64,000 nucleotides of DNA from Herbaspirillum sp. WKF16 (GCF_028993615.1 NZ_CP118632.1:3224001-3288000), one strand, 5' to 3'; shown: positions 8,856 to 19,984, counted from the first letter of the stretch. Program-made: numbers and translations. The notes: generated by a model from the letters alone, not told the origin.

Positions 8856-9842
8856 CTAGCCGGGGAACGGCGCCAGTCCGGCCGCGATGCGCAGCGCCGG
8901 CTCCAGCGAGGCCGGCAGCATCGGGCCGTGCGCCATGCCCGGGAAGATGCGCAGCGACACCTCCAGCCCATCGCGCTCGCGCAGCCGCGCGGCCAGTTCC
9001 GGCAAGGCCTGCGCCGGCATCGCCGCACGCGAGGCCTGCATGGCCTGGGCGGCGTCGGCGGCCGGCGCGGCGTCGTGTCCCGGCCTGCGTTGGCGCCGCT
9101 CGGCGTCGCCTGCCATCAGCCACACGCGCGCGCCGGCATGTTTCGCGGCCAGCGCCGCCTCGCCGGCGAAGCGTTTTTCCTCGGCCAGGATCACGCCCTG
9201 CTGCCACCACAGCGACGGGCTGGCGGCGATGTAGGCGGAGAACAGGCGGGTCCGCGAGAACAGCGTGTGCAATACGAACAAGCCGCCATAGGAATGCCCC
9301 CACAGCGCCAGCCGGCCATGGTCCAGCGACGCCAGCGCGCGCACGCGCGGCAGGATGCGCTGCTCGATCAGGTCGAGGAAGAGCTCGGCGCCGCCGCCCT
9401 TGCGGCCGCGCCCCGCCTCCTCATCGGCCTGGCCGGCGGGAATCGGCGGCGTGTAGTCGTAGGCGCGCGCCTGGACGTCGAAGCGCAGCTCGGTGTCGTA
9501 GCCGATGGCCACGATCACCGGCGGGTTGCCGGCGTCCAGCGCCTGCAGCTGGCGCTCGTCGATGGACGCCAGCGCGGCGTTGCCGTCGAGCGCGACGATG
9601 GCGGGATAGCCGGCGGCCGGCGCGGCCCGGCGCGGAATGCACACGGTCACGCGGTAGCCGCGCTGGCCATCGGCCGAGCGCAGCGTGAAGCCTTCGAAAC
9701 GATAGGACGCCGAGCCGGCGTCGGCGATGGTCGGTCCGAGCTTGCGGGAGAGATCGGGCTGGGCGCGCGCCGGCAGGGGCGCGAAGGCGCACAGCAAGGC
9801 TGCCGCCAGCAGGCGGCGGCGTGGAGTGGAAATGTCGTTCAA
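8856..9842 (-). CDS. Periplasmic siderophore esterase (IroE/PfeE-like alpha/beta hydrolase)
   Basis: 328 residues. A signal peptide (PRRRLLAAALLCAFAPLPARA) has a twin-arginine look, so the export route is uncertain. The esterase-D fold shows a nucleophile elbow GHSYGG with S184 and a late His in FPGMAHG. The family includes IroE, PfeE and BesA, which hydrolyse catecholate siderophores such as enterobactin to release iron. Placement between the TonB receptor gene and the PepSY operon supports this role. The stretch rich in Ala, Asp and Gln after about residue 240 replaces a loop seen in homologues. The gene is 70 bases downstream of the receptor gene and probably cotranscribed with it. Confidence 0.85.
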   Translation of the reverse strand: MNDISTPRRRLLAAALLCAFAPLPARAQPDLSRKLGPTIADAGSASYRFEGFTLRSADGQRGYRVTVCIPRRAAPAAGYPAIVALDGNAALASIDERQLQALDAGNPPVIVAIGYDTELRFDVQARAYDYTPPIPAGQADEEAGRGRKGGGAELFLDLIEQRILPRVRALASLDHGRLALWGHSYGGLFVLHTLFSRTRLFSAYIAASPSLWWQQGVILAEEKRFAGEAALAAKHAGARVWLMAGDAERRQRRPGHDAAPAADAAQAMQASRAAMPAQALPELAARLRERDGLEVSLRIFPGMAHGPMLPASLEPALRIAAGLAPFPG

Positions 9843-9912
9843 GGGAGGTCCGTCAGCGGTGGAGGGAAATGGCCCGGCAGGTCGGCTGCCGGGCCGCTTC
9901 AGGCGCGACCGC

Positions 9913-11976
9913 TCAGAAGCGCCGGGTCAGGCTCATCCACAGGCGGCGGCCGTCGCCCACGGTGTTGAAGCTCTGCTCGTCCAGGCGCTTGTCGGTGACG
10001 TTGTAGATCGCCGCGGCCAGGCTGGTCAGCTTGTCGATCTCGAAGCTCGTGCCGATGTCGGCCAGCGCGTAGGCCTTGTACTCCTTCACGCCGCTCGTGG
10101 AGATCGTGGTGCCTGCGGTGCCCACGCGGGCGGCGGCGTTGACTTCCTTGCCGTGGTAGTTCATCGCGGCCCACAGGGTCCAGGCGTCGGACTGCTTCCA
10201 GTCGGCGCGCAGGTTGAACATGTGCTTGGGCGTGCGGGCCAGGGCGTAGCCGTCATAGCTGCCGCCCTTCTGGCGCGAGTCGGTATAGGTGTAGTTCGAC
10301 TTCAGCGCCAGCCGGCTGGTGGCTTCCCAGCGCGCGCTCAGCTCCACGCCCTTGATGGTGGCGCGGTCCACGTTGTAGCTGTACCAGAGGCGGTAGTTGT
10401 TGTTGGCCGACCAGCGCGCGATCGAACCGTCGGCGTTGTAGACCAGGGCGTTGCTGACCTTGTCCTTGAAATCGGTATAGAACGCCGTAGCGCTGGCGGA
10501 GAGGCCGGCCTTGCCGTCCCACAGCGCGGCGAGCTCGTAGCTGGTGCTGGTTTCCGGCTTGAGGTTGGGATCGCCCAGGATTACGCCGCAGGTGCCGGTG
10601 GGGCCGACCGTGCAGCCCGCGCCGCCGGTGGTGTAGGCATAGCCGGGCGCGATGGTGCGGATCTCGGGCGCGCGGAAGCCGCGCGAGACGCCGCCCTTGA
10701 TGGTCAGGTCCTCGGTGCCGTGCCACACGGCGTACAGGCGCGGGCTCCAGTGGTTGCCATAGATCTGGTGGTTGTCCAGGCGCAGGCCGCCGGTCAGCGC
10801 CAGGGCATCGGTGAGCTTCCATTCGTCTTCCAGGAACAGCGCCTTCTGCGTGATCTTGAAATCGCGCACGAGGGTCGCGCTCACGCCGGGGTTGACGTCG
10901 GTCAGCGTGGCCTCGTTCCATTGCCCGCCCATCACCAGCCAGTGCGCGCCCAGCGGCGCCGAGAGCTTGCCGTCCATCACCAAATTCTCGATCTTGGGCG
11001 CGCGCGCGGCCTGGTTGAAGCGGTCGCTGCCCACCGGGCTCTCGGTGAAGCTCTTGCGCTGCGCCTTTTCAAACGAGATCGAGAGGTCCGAGGTGGCCCA
11101 GCCGTAGCGGCCCGTGTGCGACAGCGACATGTGGTCGCGCGGGTTCTCGTTGTAGGTGTCGGCGGTGGCGGCGGTCGAGGCCAGCGTGTGATAGGACGAT
11201 GCATCGCGCCGCACCTGGGTGGTGCCGATCTCGGCCAGGATGTCGTGGTCCTTGTTGGGAGTGAGCGAGAGGCGCGCGGTGAAATCGGTGTCCAGCGCCT
11301 TGGTGTTGCCGTTGAGGATGCGGTCCTCCTGGCGCTTGTACACGCGGCCCCACATCTGCAGGCCCAGCACGTCGGTGGCGATCGGGCCGTTGACGTAGAA
11401 CTGGCCCTGGTAGGAGTCGCCCGAATCGCCGTGCTGCTGCAGCGTGGCGTCGGCCGTGACCGAGCCGCCCCACTTGGCCGCGACCTTCTTGGTGATGATG
11501 TTGATCACGCCGCCCATGGCGTCGGAGCCGTACAGCGAAGACATCGGGCCGCGCACCACCTCGATGCGCTCGATGGCATCCAGCGGCGGGATGAAGGTCT
11601 GCTCGAAACCGGCGTTGCCGTTGGTGCGCGCGTCGCGCGTGCTCTGGCGCTTGCCGTCCACCAGGATCAGGGTGTAGGCGCCGGGCATGCCGCGGATGAA
11701 GATATCCTTTTCACTGGCGGTGCCGGTGACGGTCACGCCTTCCACTTCCGACAAGGCATCGGTCAGGTCGCGGAATGGCTTCTTCTTCAGTTGCTCCTGC
11801 GTGATCACGCTGATGCTGGCCGGCGCATCGGTCACCTGCTGCTCGAAGCCGGTGGCGGTCACCACCACCTCCTTGAGCCCCTGCGCCCACGCGCCGCCCG
11901 CCATCATGGCGAGGGCGCCGGCAACCGCCACGACCACGGCCGCGCGGGCCGGCTTGAATTCCTGTTTCGCTTGCAT
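9913..11976 (-). CDS. TonB-dependent catecholate siderophore receptor (FepA/PfeA/IrgA type)
   Basis: 687 residues. A signal peptide is followed by a TonB box (EVVVTA). The plug domain spans about 40-160 and contains IFIRGMPGAYTLILVDGKR and IERIEVVRGPMSSLYGSDAM, hallmarks of the FepA/CirA/IrgA group. The beta-barrel ends with a terminal Phe (MSLTRRF). It imports a ferric siderophore, probably a catecholate given the neighbouring esterase. The start at 11976 (MQAKQEFKP) is preferred over an upstream Met at 12105 because it begins the signal peptide. A Fur-like box lies about 155 bases upstream, shared with the divergent two-component genes. Confidence 0.92.
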   Translation of the reverse strand: MQAKQEFKPARAAVVVAVAGALAMMAGGAWAQGLKEVVVTATGFEQQVTDAPASISVITQEQLKKKPFRDLTDALSEVEGVTVTGTASEKDIFIRGMPGAYTLILVDGKRQSTRDARTNGNAGFEQTFIPPLDAIERIEVVRGPMSSLYGSDAMGGVINIITKKVAAKWGGSVTADATLQQHGDSGDSYQGQFYVNGPIATDVLGLQMWGRVYKRQEDRILNGNTKALDTDFTARLSLTPNKDHDILAEIGTTQVRRDASSYHTLASTAATADTYNENPRDHMSLSHTGRYGWATSDLSISFEKAQRKSFTESPVGSDRFNQAARAPKIENLVMDGKLSAPLGAHWLVMGGQWNEATLTDVNPGVSATLVRDFKITQKALFLEDEWKLTDALALTGGLRLDNHQIYGNHWSPRLYAVWHGTEDLTIKGGVSRGFRAPEIRTIAPGYAYTTGGAGCTVGPTGTCGVILGDPNLKPETSTSYELAALWDGKAGLSASATAFYTDFKDKVSNALVYNADGSIARWSANNNYRLWYSYNVDRATIKGVELSARWEATSRLALKSNYTYTDSRQKGGSYDGYALARTPKHMFNLRADWKQSDAWTLWAAMNYHGKEVNAAARVGTAGTTISTSGVKEYKAYALADIGTSFEIDKLTSLAAAIYNVTDKRLDEQSFNTVGDGRRLWMSLTRRF

Positions 11977-12132
11977 ATTGCTGTTCCCCAAGGTGTTGAT
12001 CCGGTGTCTTCCTTCCGCCCGCACCGTGTTTTCTTGGGCGCAGCCCTCCCCTCGCGGAATGAGCATGTCATCCGCAAAGCCGCACCGGTACTGGGTTGGA
12101 GGCAAGAAGGAATTTCTTCCGAAATTTGCAAA

Positions 12133-12147
12133 TGAGAATTATATTCA
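12133..12147. promoter_or_regulatory. Fur-like box between receptor and two-component genes
   Basis: TGAGAATTATATTCA matches 12 of 14 defined positions of the 7-1-7 Fur consensus and lies in a longer near-palindrome, 12130-12150, with arms AAATGA and TCATTT. It sits in the divergent intergenic region, so it could control the receptor, the response regulator, or both. Confidence 0.72.
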
Positions 12148-12243
12148 TTTAAAATTGGCAAAAGTTTGTCAAAGTGTGGCAAGCGGCCATGCGCCGCGCC
12201 AAGCCGCCGGACGCCATCCGTAACGCCGGGGAAGGAAAACAAC

Positions 12244-13011
12244 ATGCAAGCGCAACGCCACATCCTGGTGGTCGACGACCATCCCGACATCTGCGAGCCG
12301 CTGGCCGCCTACCTGCGCCGCCAGGGCATGCAGGTGAGCATGGCGTTCAACGCCGCGCAGGCGCGGCGGCTGCTGCAAAGGCAAAGCTTCGATCTCGCGG
12401 TGCTGGACGTGATGATGCCGGGCGAGGACGGCCTCTCGCTGTGCCGCCATATCGGCGAGGAGTTCGGCACGCCGGTGATCCTGCTCACGGCGATGTCGTC
12501 CTGCGCGGACAAGGTCAACGGCCTGGAGACCGGCGCCGACGACTACGTCGTCAAACCCTTCGATCCGCAGGAACTGGTGGCGCGCATCAGGACGGTGCTG
12601 CGCCGCATCCGCCGCAGCCTGCCCGACGCGGAGCCGGCCCTGCCCGCGCAGATGGCCGACAGCGCCATTCGCCGCTACGTATTCGACGAGTGGACGCTGG
12701 ACCTGGAGCGCCGCGAACTGCGCGACCGCGAAGGGGTGGAGGTGACGCTGTCGAGCGTCGAATACCGGCTGCTGCGGGTGCTGGTCGAGCATCCCAACAC
12801 CGTGCTCTCGCGCGACAAGCTGATGGACCTGACCGCCGGCGCCGAGGCCCAGGCCTTCGACCGCAGCATCGACAGCCAGGTCAGCCGGCTGCGCAAGAAG
12901 CTGGAGCCGGATCCGCGCAACCCCAACCTGCTCAAGACCGTGTGGGGCAACGGCTACCTGTTCGCCGCCCAGGTCAGCGCCGAGCTGGCGGGCGTCCCGT
13001 CCGCATCATGA
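12244..13011 (+). CDS. OmpR/PhoB-family response regulator (PfeR-like)
   Basis: 255 residues. The receiver domain (about 6-120) has the acidic pair D11-D12, phosphoacceptor D55 in LAVLDVMMPGEDG and the conserved Lys in YVVKPF. A winged-helix Trans_reg_C domain covers about 150-245 (LSSVEYRLLRVLVEHPNTVLS and a final GYLF). The gene overlaps the sensor kinase gene by four bases (ATGA). The order receptor, Fur box, regulator, sensor resembles pfeA/pfeRS of Pseudomonas, where the system induces the enterobactin receptor in response to its siderophore. That analogy is the basis for the suggested role. Confidence 0.9.
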   Translation: MQAQRHILVVDDHPDICEPLAAYLRRQGMQVSMAFNAAQARRLLQRQSFDLAVLDVMMPGEDGLSLCRHIGEEFGTPVILLTAMSSCADKVNGLETGADDYVVKPFDPQELVARIRTVLRRIRRSLPDAEPALPAQMADSAIRRYVFDEWTLDLERRELRDREGVEVTLSSVEYRLLRVLVEHPNTVLSRDKLMDLTAGAEAQAFDRSIDSQVSRLRKKLEPDPRNPNLLKTVWGNGYLFAAQVSAELAGVPSAS

Positions 13012-14351
13012 GGTTGTGGCCCCGCACCATGGCCGGCCAGCTGGTCGGCCTGCTGCTGCTCGGCCTGGTGGCCGCGCATGCCATCGGCCTGTCGGTGGTG
13101 CTGACCAACGGCGAGACCATCCATTCCATCTCGCGCGACCAGATGATCGAACACGCCGCCGTGGCCTGGCGCCTGGGACAGTTGCCCGAGGCGCAGGCGC
13201 GCCAGGCGCTGGCAACGGCGCGCGGCGGCAACGCCGACTACGCGCTGGGGCCGGCAGCCCTGGTCGACCAAGGGCGCGAACAGGGCTACGACCAGGACGC
13301 CATCGCCGCTAAGCTGGGCCAGTTGCTGGCGCTGGCGCCGGACGCCCTCCGCGTCAGCCTGCTGCGCCACAGCGCGCGCAGCGGCGACCTGCGCATCGCC
13401 ATGCGCCGCGCCGACGGCCAGTGGATCAACACGCTGCAACATCCGGTGATGTCGCAGGCGTGGATGCGTCCGCTGCGCTTCTCGGTGCCGGTCAGCACGC
13501 TGCCGGTGCTGGTGATCGTGTTCCTGTTCGTGCGCCGCATCCTGCGCCCGATCAAGGCGCTGGCGCACGCGGCCGAGCGCGTGAGCCGCGGCGAGCTGGT
13601 CGAGCCGCTGGCGGTCACCGGCCCGGCCGAGGCGCGCGAAGTGACCACTGCCTTCAACCTGATGCAGGAACGGCTGCGCCGCTTCGTCGAAGACCGCACG
13701 CGCATGCTGGCGGCGATCAGCCACGACCTGCGTACGCCGATCACCTCGCTGCGCCTGCGCGCCGAACTGGTGGACGATCCGCAGCTGCGCGCGGCCATGG
13801 TGCGCACGCTGGAAGAGATGCGGGTGATGGTGGAGGAGACCCTGCGCTTCGCGCGCGACGACGCCCGCAGCGAAGACACCCGCGAGGTCGACCTGCAGGC
13901 GCTGCTGCGCGACGTGGTGGAGGAGCAATCGGCCCAGGGCCGCGATGTGCAGCTGCGCGGCGGCGGCGGCGCCCTGCCCTACCGCTGCCGCCCGGTGAAC
14001 CTCAAGCGCGCCGTGTCGAACCTGGTCGACAACGCGGTGCGTTATGGCCGGCGCGCGCGGCTGGCCTTGTCCGTCGAGGCCGGCGGCACGCTGCGCATCC
14101 ATGTGGATGACGATGGGCCGGGCATCGCCGCCGACAAGCTGCATGAAGTCTTCAAGCCCTTCGTTCGGCTGGATCCATCGCGCAGCCGCCATCACGACGC
14201 CAACGCCGATGGCCATGTCGGTCTCGGGCTCGCCATCGCGCGCTCGTGCGTCGAGGCGCACGGCGGACGGCTGGAGCTGGAAAACCGCGACCACCGCGAC
14301 GACGGCAGCCGCCCGTCGGGCCTGCGCGCCGTGATCAGCCTGCCGGCCTGA
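13008..14351 (+). CDS. Sensor histidine kinase (PfeS-like)
   Basis: 447 residues. A first transmembrane helix lies at about 10-32, then a periplasmic sensor region of about 125 residues and a second helix at about 157-176. HAMP (178-230) follows, then the HisKA domain with H239 in AAISHDLRTPITSL. The ATPase domain has the N box (NLVDNAVRYG), the G1 box (DDDGPGIAADKL) and the G2 box (GHVGLGLAIA). The ATG overlaps the response regulator stop codon, indicating translational coupling. It likely senses a periplasmic ferric siderophore or a related signal. Confidence 0.9.
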   Translation: MRLWPRTMAGQLVGLLLLGLVAAHAIGLSVVLTNGETIHSISRDQMIEHAAVAWRLGQLPEAQARQALATARGGNADYALGPAALVDQGREQGYDQDAIAAKLGQLLALAPDALRVSLLRHSARSGDLRIAMRRADGQWINTLQHPVMSQAWMRPLRFSVPVSTLPVLVIVFLFVRRILRPIKALAHAAERVSRGELVEPLAVTGPAEAREVTTAFNLMQERLRRFVEDRTRMLAAISHDLRTPITSLRLRAELVDDPQLRAAMVRTLEEMRVMVEETLRFARDDARSEDTREVDLQALLRDVVEEQSAQGRDVQLRGGGGALPYRCRPVNLKRAVSNLVDNAVRYGRRARLALSVEAGGTLRIHVDDDGPGIAADKLHEVFKPFVRLDPSRSRHHDANADGHVGLGLAIARSCVEAHGGRLELENRDHRDDGSRPSGLRAVISLPA

Positions 14352-14357
14352 TCACGT

Positions 14358-15029
14358 TCAGCGCAGCAGCTCGTACGGGCCGCCGCGCTCCAGCGCGCGC
14401 CGGTAGGCCGGACGCCCGTGGATCGCTTCCAGGTACTTGAGCAGGTTGGGATAGCGGCCATCGAGCCCGCCGCGCGAGCGCAGGCCTTCGACCGGGAAAC
14501 TCATCTGGATGTCGGCCGCGCTGAAGGCGGCTCCCGCAAACCAGCCCTGCTTGCCCAGTTCGTCTTCCATGTAGCGCAGGTGACGCGCCAGTTGCGGCGC
14601 GATGAAACGCTCCCGGAAACCGCCGGCGATCAGCTTGGCGACGGGCCGGATCAACGCCGGCACAGCGCGCGGCAGGCGGCCGAAGATCAGTTGCAGCAAC
14701 AGCAGCGGCATGGCCGACCCTTCGGCATAATGCAGCCAGTAGCGGTAGCGCAGGCGCTCCGGCGTGCCGGGGGCCGGCAGCAGGCCGCTGGCGGCGCCGT
14801 AGCGCTCCAGCAGGTATTCGACGATGGCGCCGGATTCGGCCACCGTCAGCTCGCCGTCGGTGATCACCGGCGACTTGCCCAGCGGGTGCACCGCCACCAG
14901 TTCGGGCGGCGCCAGCATGGTCTTGGGGTCGCGCTGGTAGAACTTGATCTCGTATTCCAGGCCCAATTCTTCCAGCAACCACAGCACGCGCTGCGAGCGC
15001 GAATTGTTGAGGTGATGCACAGTAATCAT
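14358..15029 (-). CDS. Glutathione S-transferase family protein
   Basis: 223 residues. The N-terminal thioredoxin-like domain (1-80) has a candidate catalytic Ser in NNSRSQRVLWLLEEL and the glutathione-binding segment PVITDGELTVAESGAI. The all-helical C-terminal domain follows. It resembles theta/zeta-like bacterial GSTs with unassigned substrates. The start at 15029 begins with MITVHHL; the upstream Met at 15098 lies inside the divergent gene region. It is divergent from the MocR-type gene at 15088, with under 60 bases between starts, so the two may share control. Confidence 0.88.
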   Translation of the reverse strand: MITVHHLNNSRSQRVLWLLEELGLEYEIKFYQRDPKTMLAPPELVAVHPLGKSPVITDGELTVAESGAIVEYLLERYGAASGLLPAPGTPERLRYRYWLHYAEGSAMPLLLLQLIFGRLPRAVPALIRPVAKLIAGGFRERFIAPQLARHLRYMEDELGKQGWFAGAAFSAADIQMSFPVEGLRSRGGLDGRYPNLLKYLEAIHGRPAYRRALERGGPYELLR

Positions 15030-15087
15030 GGCCGGCGTCCTTTTTTGTAAAATGCGGGCTACAACTCTAACACCAGCCCCTCCTGCC

Positions 15088-16530
15088 ATGGCCGTCATCC
15101 CTCTCTACAAGCAATTCGCCGACCAGCTGGCCGCCTCCATCCGCGAGGGCGTGCTGCAGCCGGGCGAGCGCATCGCCTCGGTGCGCATCGCCAGCCAGCA
15201 GCACAAGGTCAGCGTGACCACGGTGGTGCGCGCCTACGAGTTGCTGGAAAGCCGAGGCATCATCGAGAGCCATCCGCAGTCTGGCTACTTCGTGCGCGAA
15301 CCTGCGCAGCCGGCGCAAAAACCGGCGGCGCGGCGCCATGCGCACCAGGACAACCCGGCCTGGCAGCAATCCACCGAGGTGGACGTGAGCCGGCTGGTGC
15401 TGGCCACGCTCAAGACCATCCAGCAGGACGGCACCGTGCCGCTGGGCTCGCCCTATCCCAACCCGGCGCTGTTTCCCTCGCAGCGGGTGGCGCAGTATGC
15501 CGGCCGCATCACCCGCAACGCCAGCCAGTCCAGCGTGTTCGACGACCTGCCGCCGGGCCATCCCGACCTGCTGCGCCAGATCGCCCGGCGCTACCTGGAA
15601 AACGGCCTGAAGGTCGACCCGGAAGAAATCGTCATCACCGTGGGCGCCACCGAAGCCATCAACCTGTGCCTGCAGGCCGTGGCCAAGCCGGGCGACACCA
15701 TCGCCGTCGAGACCCCGACCTTCTACGCCATGCTGCACGCGATCGAGCGGCTGGGTATGCGGGCGCTGGAAATCCCGACCGATCCCGAGCGCGGCATCGA
15801 TGTCGGCGCCCTGGAAGAGACGATGAAGACGCAGCCGGTGGCGGCCTGCATGGTGATGCCCAACTTCCAGAACCCGCTGGGTTTCCGGATGCCCGACGTG
15901 GAGAAGGAACGGCTGGTCCGCCTGGCCGAGCGGCACGGCATGCCGGTGATCGAGAACGCCGTCTACGGCGAGCTGTACTACGGCAACGCCCACCCATCGT
16001 CGCTGAAGAACTACGACCGCGAGGGCCTGGTGCTGCACTGCTCCTCGTTCTCCAAGAGCCTGACCTCGGCCTACCGCATCGGCTGGGCCATGCCGGGACG
16101 CTATCGGGAACAGGTGGAGAAGCTCAAGTTCCTCAATACCCTGGCCACGCCCACCGCGCCGCAGCGCGCCATCGCCGAATACCTCACGCAGGGCGGCTAC
16201 GAACGCCACCTGCGCCGCGTGCGCCGCGCCTTCGCCCAGCAGCGCGACCTGATGCGCCACTTCGTGCTGCGCTTCTTCCCGGCCGGCACGCAAGTGTCCG
16301 AGCCGGAAGGCGGCTATGTGCTGTGGGTGGAATTGCCGTCCGGGGTGGACGCGATGGAGCTGTACCGGCGCTGCCTGGCGCTGGGAATCACAGTGGCGCC
16401 GGGACGCATCTTCGCGGCCACCAACCGCTACAGCCATTTCATCCGGCTCAACTACAGCTATCCGTGGTCGAAGGAGATCGAGCAGGCCTTGAAGCTGGTG
16501 GGGAAGTTGGTGGAGGAACTGGCGGGTTGA
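15088..16530 (+). CDS. MocR-type GntR regulator with PLP aminotransferase domain
   Basis: 480 residues. The N-terminal GntR winged helix (about 1-75) reads YKQFADQLAASIREGVLQPG then HKVSVTTVVRAYELLESRG. The remainder is a fold-type I aminotransferase domain with SSFSKSLTSAYRIGW, where K323 is the predicted PLP lysine. MocR proteins are regulators that bind PLP and an effector rather than working enzymes in most cases. The start at 15088 is the first Met with homology. The divergent GST gene is a possible target. Confidence 0.88.
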   Translation: MAVIPLYKQFADQLAASIREGVLQPGERIASVRIASQQHKVSVTTVVRAYELLESRGIIESHPQSGYFVREPAQPAQKPAARRHAHQDNPAWQQSTEVDVSRLVLATLKTIQQDGTVPLGSPYPNPALFPSQRVAQYAGRITRNASQSSVFDDLPPGHPDLLRQIARRYLENGLKVDPEEIVITVGATEAINLCLQAVAKPGDTIAVETPTFYAMLHAIERLGMRALEIPTDPERGIDVGALEETMKTQPVAACMVMPNFQNPLGFRMPDVEKERLVRLAERHGMPVIENAVYGELYYGNAHPSSLKNYDREGLVLHCSSFSKSLTSAYRIGWAMPGRYREQVEKLKFLNTLATPTAPQRAIAEYLTQGGYERHLRRVRRAFAQQRDLMRHFVLRFFPAGTQVSEPEGGYVLWVELPSGVDAMELYRRCLALGITVAPGRIFAATNRYSHFIRLNYSYPWSKEIEQALKLVGKLVEELAG

Positions 16531-16545
16531 GACCCGCTCCCGCCT

Positions 16546-16637
16546 GTCATTCCTGCGAAAGCAGGAATCCAGTGGCGTTTGTCATGCATCGACGTCGGCC
16601 GAACGACGCTGGGTCCCTGCTTTCGCAGGGACGACAG
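16546..16637. repeat. REP-like pair of inverted hairpins
   Basis: Two hairpins face each other between convergent genes. The first is TTCCTGC-GAAA-GCAGGAA at 16550-16567. The second is GTCCCTGC-TTTC-GCAGGGAC at 16613-16632. Each with its flank (GTCATT and ATCCAG against CTGGG and ACGAC) is nearly the reverse complement of the other, so the unit is a doublet of the same element. It resembles widespread proteobacterial REP/dRS3-like intergenic repeats. It may also form a long stem and end transcription. Confidence 0.75.
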
Positions 16638-16683
16638 GTCAGCACAATATCGGAAAGCGATGGACTTGCGAAGGTCCGCCGAT

Positions 16684-16989
16684 TCAAGCAAGCGGCGGCA
16701 ACAGCAACTGCACGCTGCCCGTGCCGTCGTCATTCAACTCGACCTTGACCACGCCCGCCTCTTCCAGCGCCGAGAGGAAGCGCCGCAGCGTGCTCATGCG
16801 CAGCTGGGTGCGCTTGGACAGCCGCGCCAGCGACAGCGGCGCGCCGCCGCTGCTGTCGTAGTCGGCCTGCAGTTCATTGATGATGGCCAGCACCTCGGAC
16901 GGCAGGCCCAGCCCGGCCGCGCCCGCATCCTCGCCGGCGCCGTCGGGCTCGGGAGGATGCAGCGGATGAATGTCGCCGGCCTCGCTCAT
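16684..16989 (-). CDS. Small winged-helix-like protein next to ydeP
   Basis: 101 residues. The N-terminal 25 residues are acidic and Gly/Pro-rich. From about residue 28 it reads LPSEVLAIINELQADYD, then LSLARLSKRTQLRMSTLRRFLSALEEAGVV, which looks like a winged helix-turn-helix, and it ends in a short beta segment (LNDDGTGSVQLLLPPL). The gene starts 10 bases after the YdeP stop codon and is probably cotranscribed. It may be a regulator or an accessory protein of the molybdoenzyme. I do not recognise a named family. Confidence 0.75.
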   Translation of the reverse strand: MSEAGDIHPLHPPEPDGAGEDAGAAGLGLPSEVLAIINELQADYDSSGGAPLSLARLSKRTQLRMSTLRRFLSALEEAGVVKVELNDDGTGSVQLLLPPLA

Positions 16990-16999
16990 GGTTCCGGCC

Positions 17000-19327
<2,328 letters not shown>

Positions 19328-19495
19328 GATCTCGGTACGGATTGATTCCAGACTGCAAGTCTAGGACAGGCCACCCCTGGGGGGCATGCACAGAGACATC
19401 GGGGCAAACAGAGTACAGTCCCGCGCAAGCGCCCGGCGCAACTGTACTTGCACTTTCGACCAGTTTCCCGCCCGGCGGTTCGGACGCCCGCCCCG

Positions 19496-19984
19496 TCATT
19501 CATCCAGCGGCAATGCCAGCGTCTCCTTGATTTCCTCCATCACCACGTAGCTCTTGGACTGCGCCGCCCCGGGCAGCTGCAGCAGGATGTCGCCCAGCAG
19601 CTTGCGGTATTCCGCCATGCCGCGGATGCGCGCCTTGATCAGGTAGTCGAAGTCGCCCGAGACCAGGTGGCATTCCTGCACCTCGGGGATGCGCAGCACC
19701 TCGCGCCGGAACTGCTCGAACATGTTGCCCGACTTGTGGTTCAGCGTGATCTCGACGAACACCAGCAGCGTCGCCCCCAGCGCCTCGGGGTTCACGCGCG
19801 CGTAGTAGCCGCTGATCACGCCGTCGCGCTCCATGCGCCGCACCCGCTCGATGCAGGGCGTGACCGACAGGCCGACCTGCTCGCCCAGCTCCTTCATGGA
19901 AATGCGGCCGTCCTTTTGCAGGACGGCGAGGATGCGGTGGTCGAGCTTGTCCAGGGTGCGGACGGACTGCTGCTGGGTTCTCAT
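19496..19984 (-). CDS. Lrp/AsnC-family regulator, likely controlling dadA
   Basis: 162 residues. The N-terminal HTH (about 12-60) reads LDHRILAVLQKDGRISMKEL and GLSVTPCIERVRRMERDG. The C-terminal RAM domain (about 75-150) includes VQECHLVSGDFDYLIKARI. This is very like Lrp of gamma and beta proteobacteria. It is divergent from dadA across about 150 bases of AT-rich DNA, the classic arrangement in which Lrp controls D-amino acid dehydrogenase in response to alanine or leucine. Confidence 0.92.
   Translation of the reverse strand: MRTQQQSVRTLDKLDHRILAVLQKDGRISMKELGEQVGLSVTPCIERVRRMERDGVISGYYARVNPEALGATLLVFVEITLNHKSGNMFEQFRREVLRIPEVQECHLVSGDFDYLIKARIRGMAEYRKLLGDILLQLPGAAQSKSYVVMEEIKETLALPLDE

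Noticed and set aside
9727..12135. 800-residue plus-strand open frame opposite the TonB receptor
   Set aside because: Composition is dominated by Ala, Gly, Val, Arg and Gln without domain features, while the minus strand encodes a full receptor with plug and terminal Phe.
12954..14294. 446-residue minus-strand frame opposite the histidine kinase
   Set aside because: The plus strand has all kinase boxes in order; the reverse frame is low-complexity His/Gln/Arg-rich sequence.
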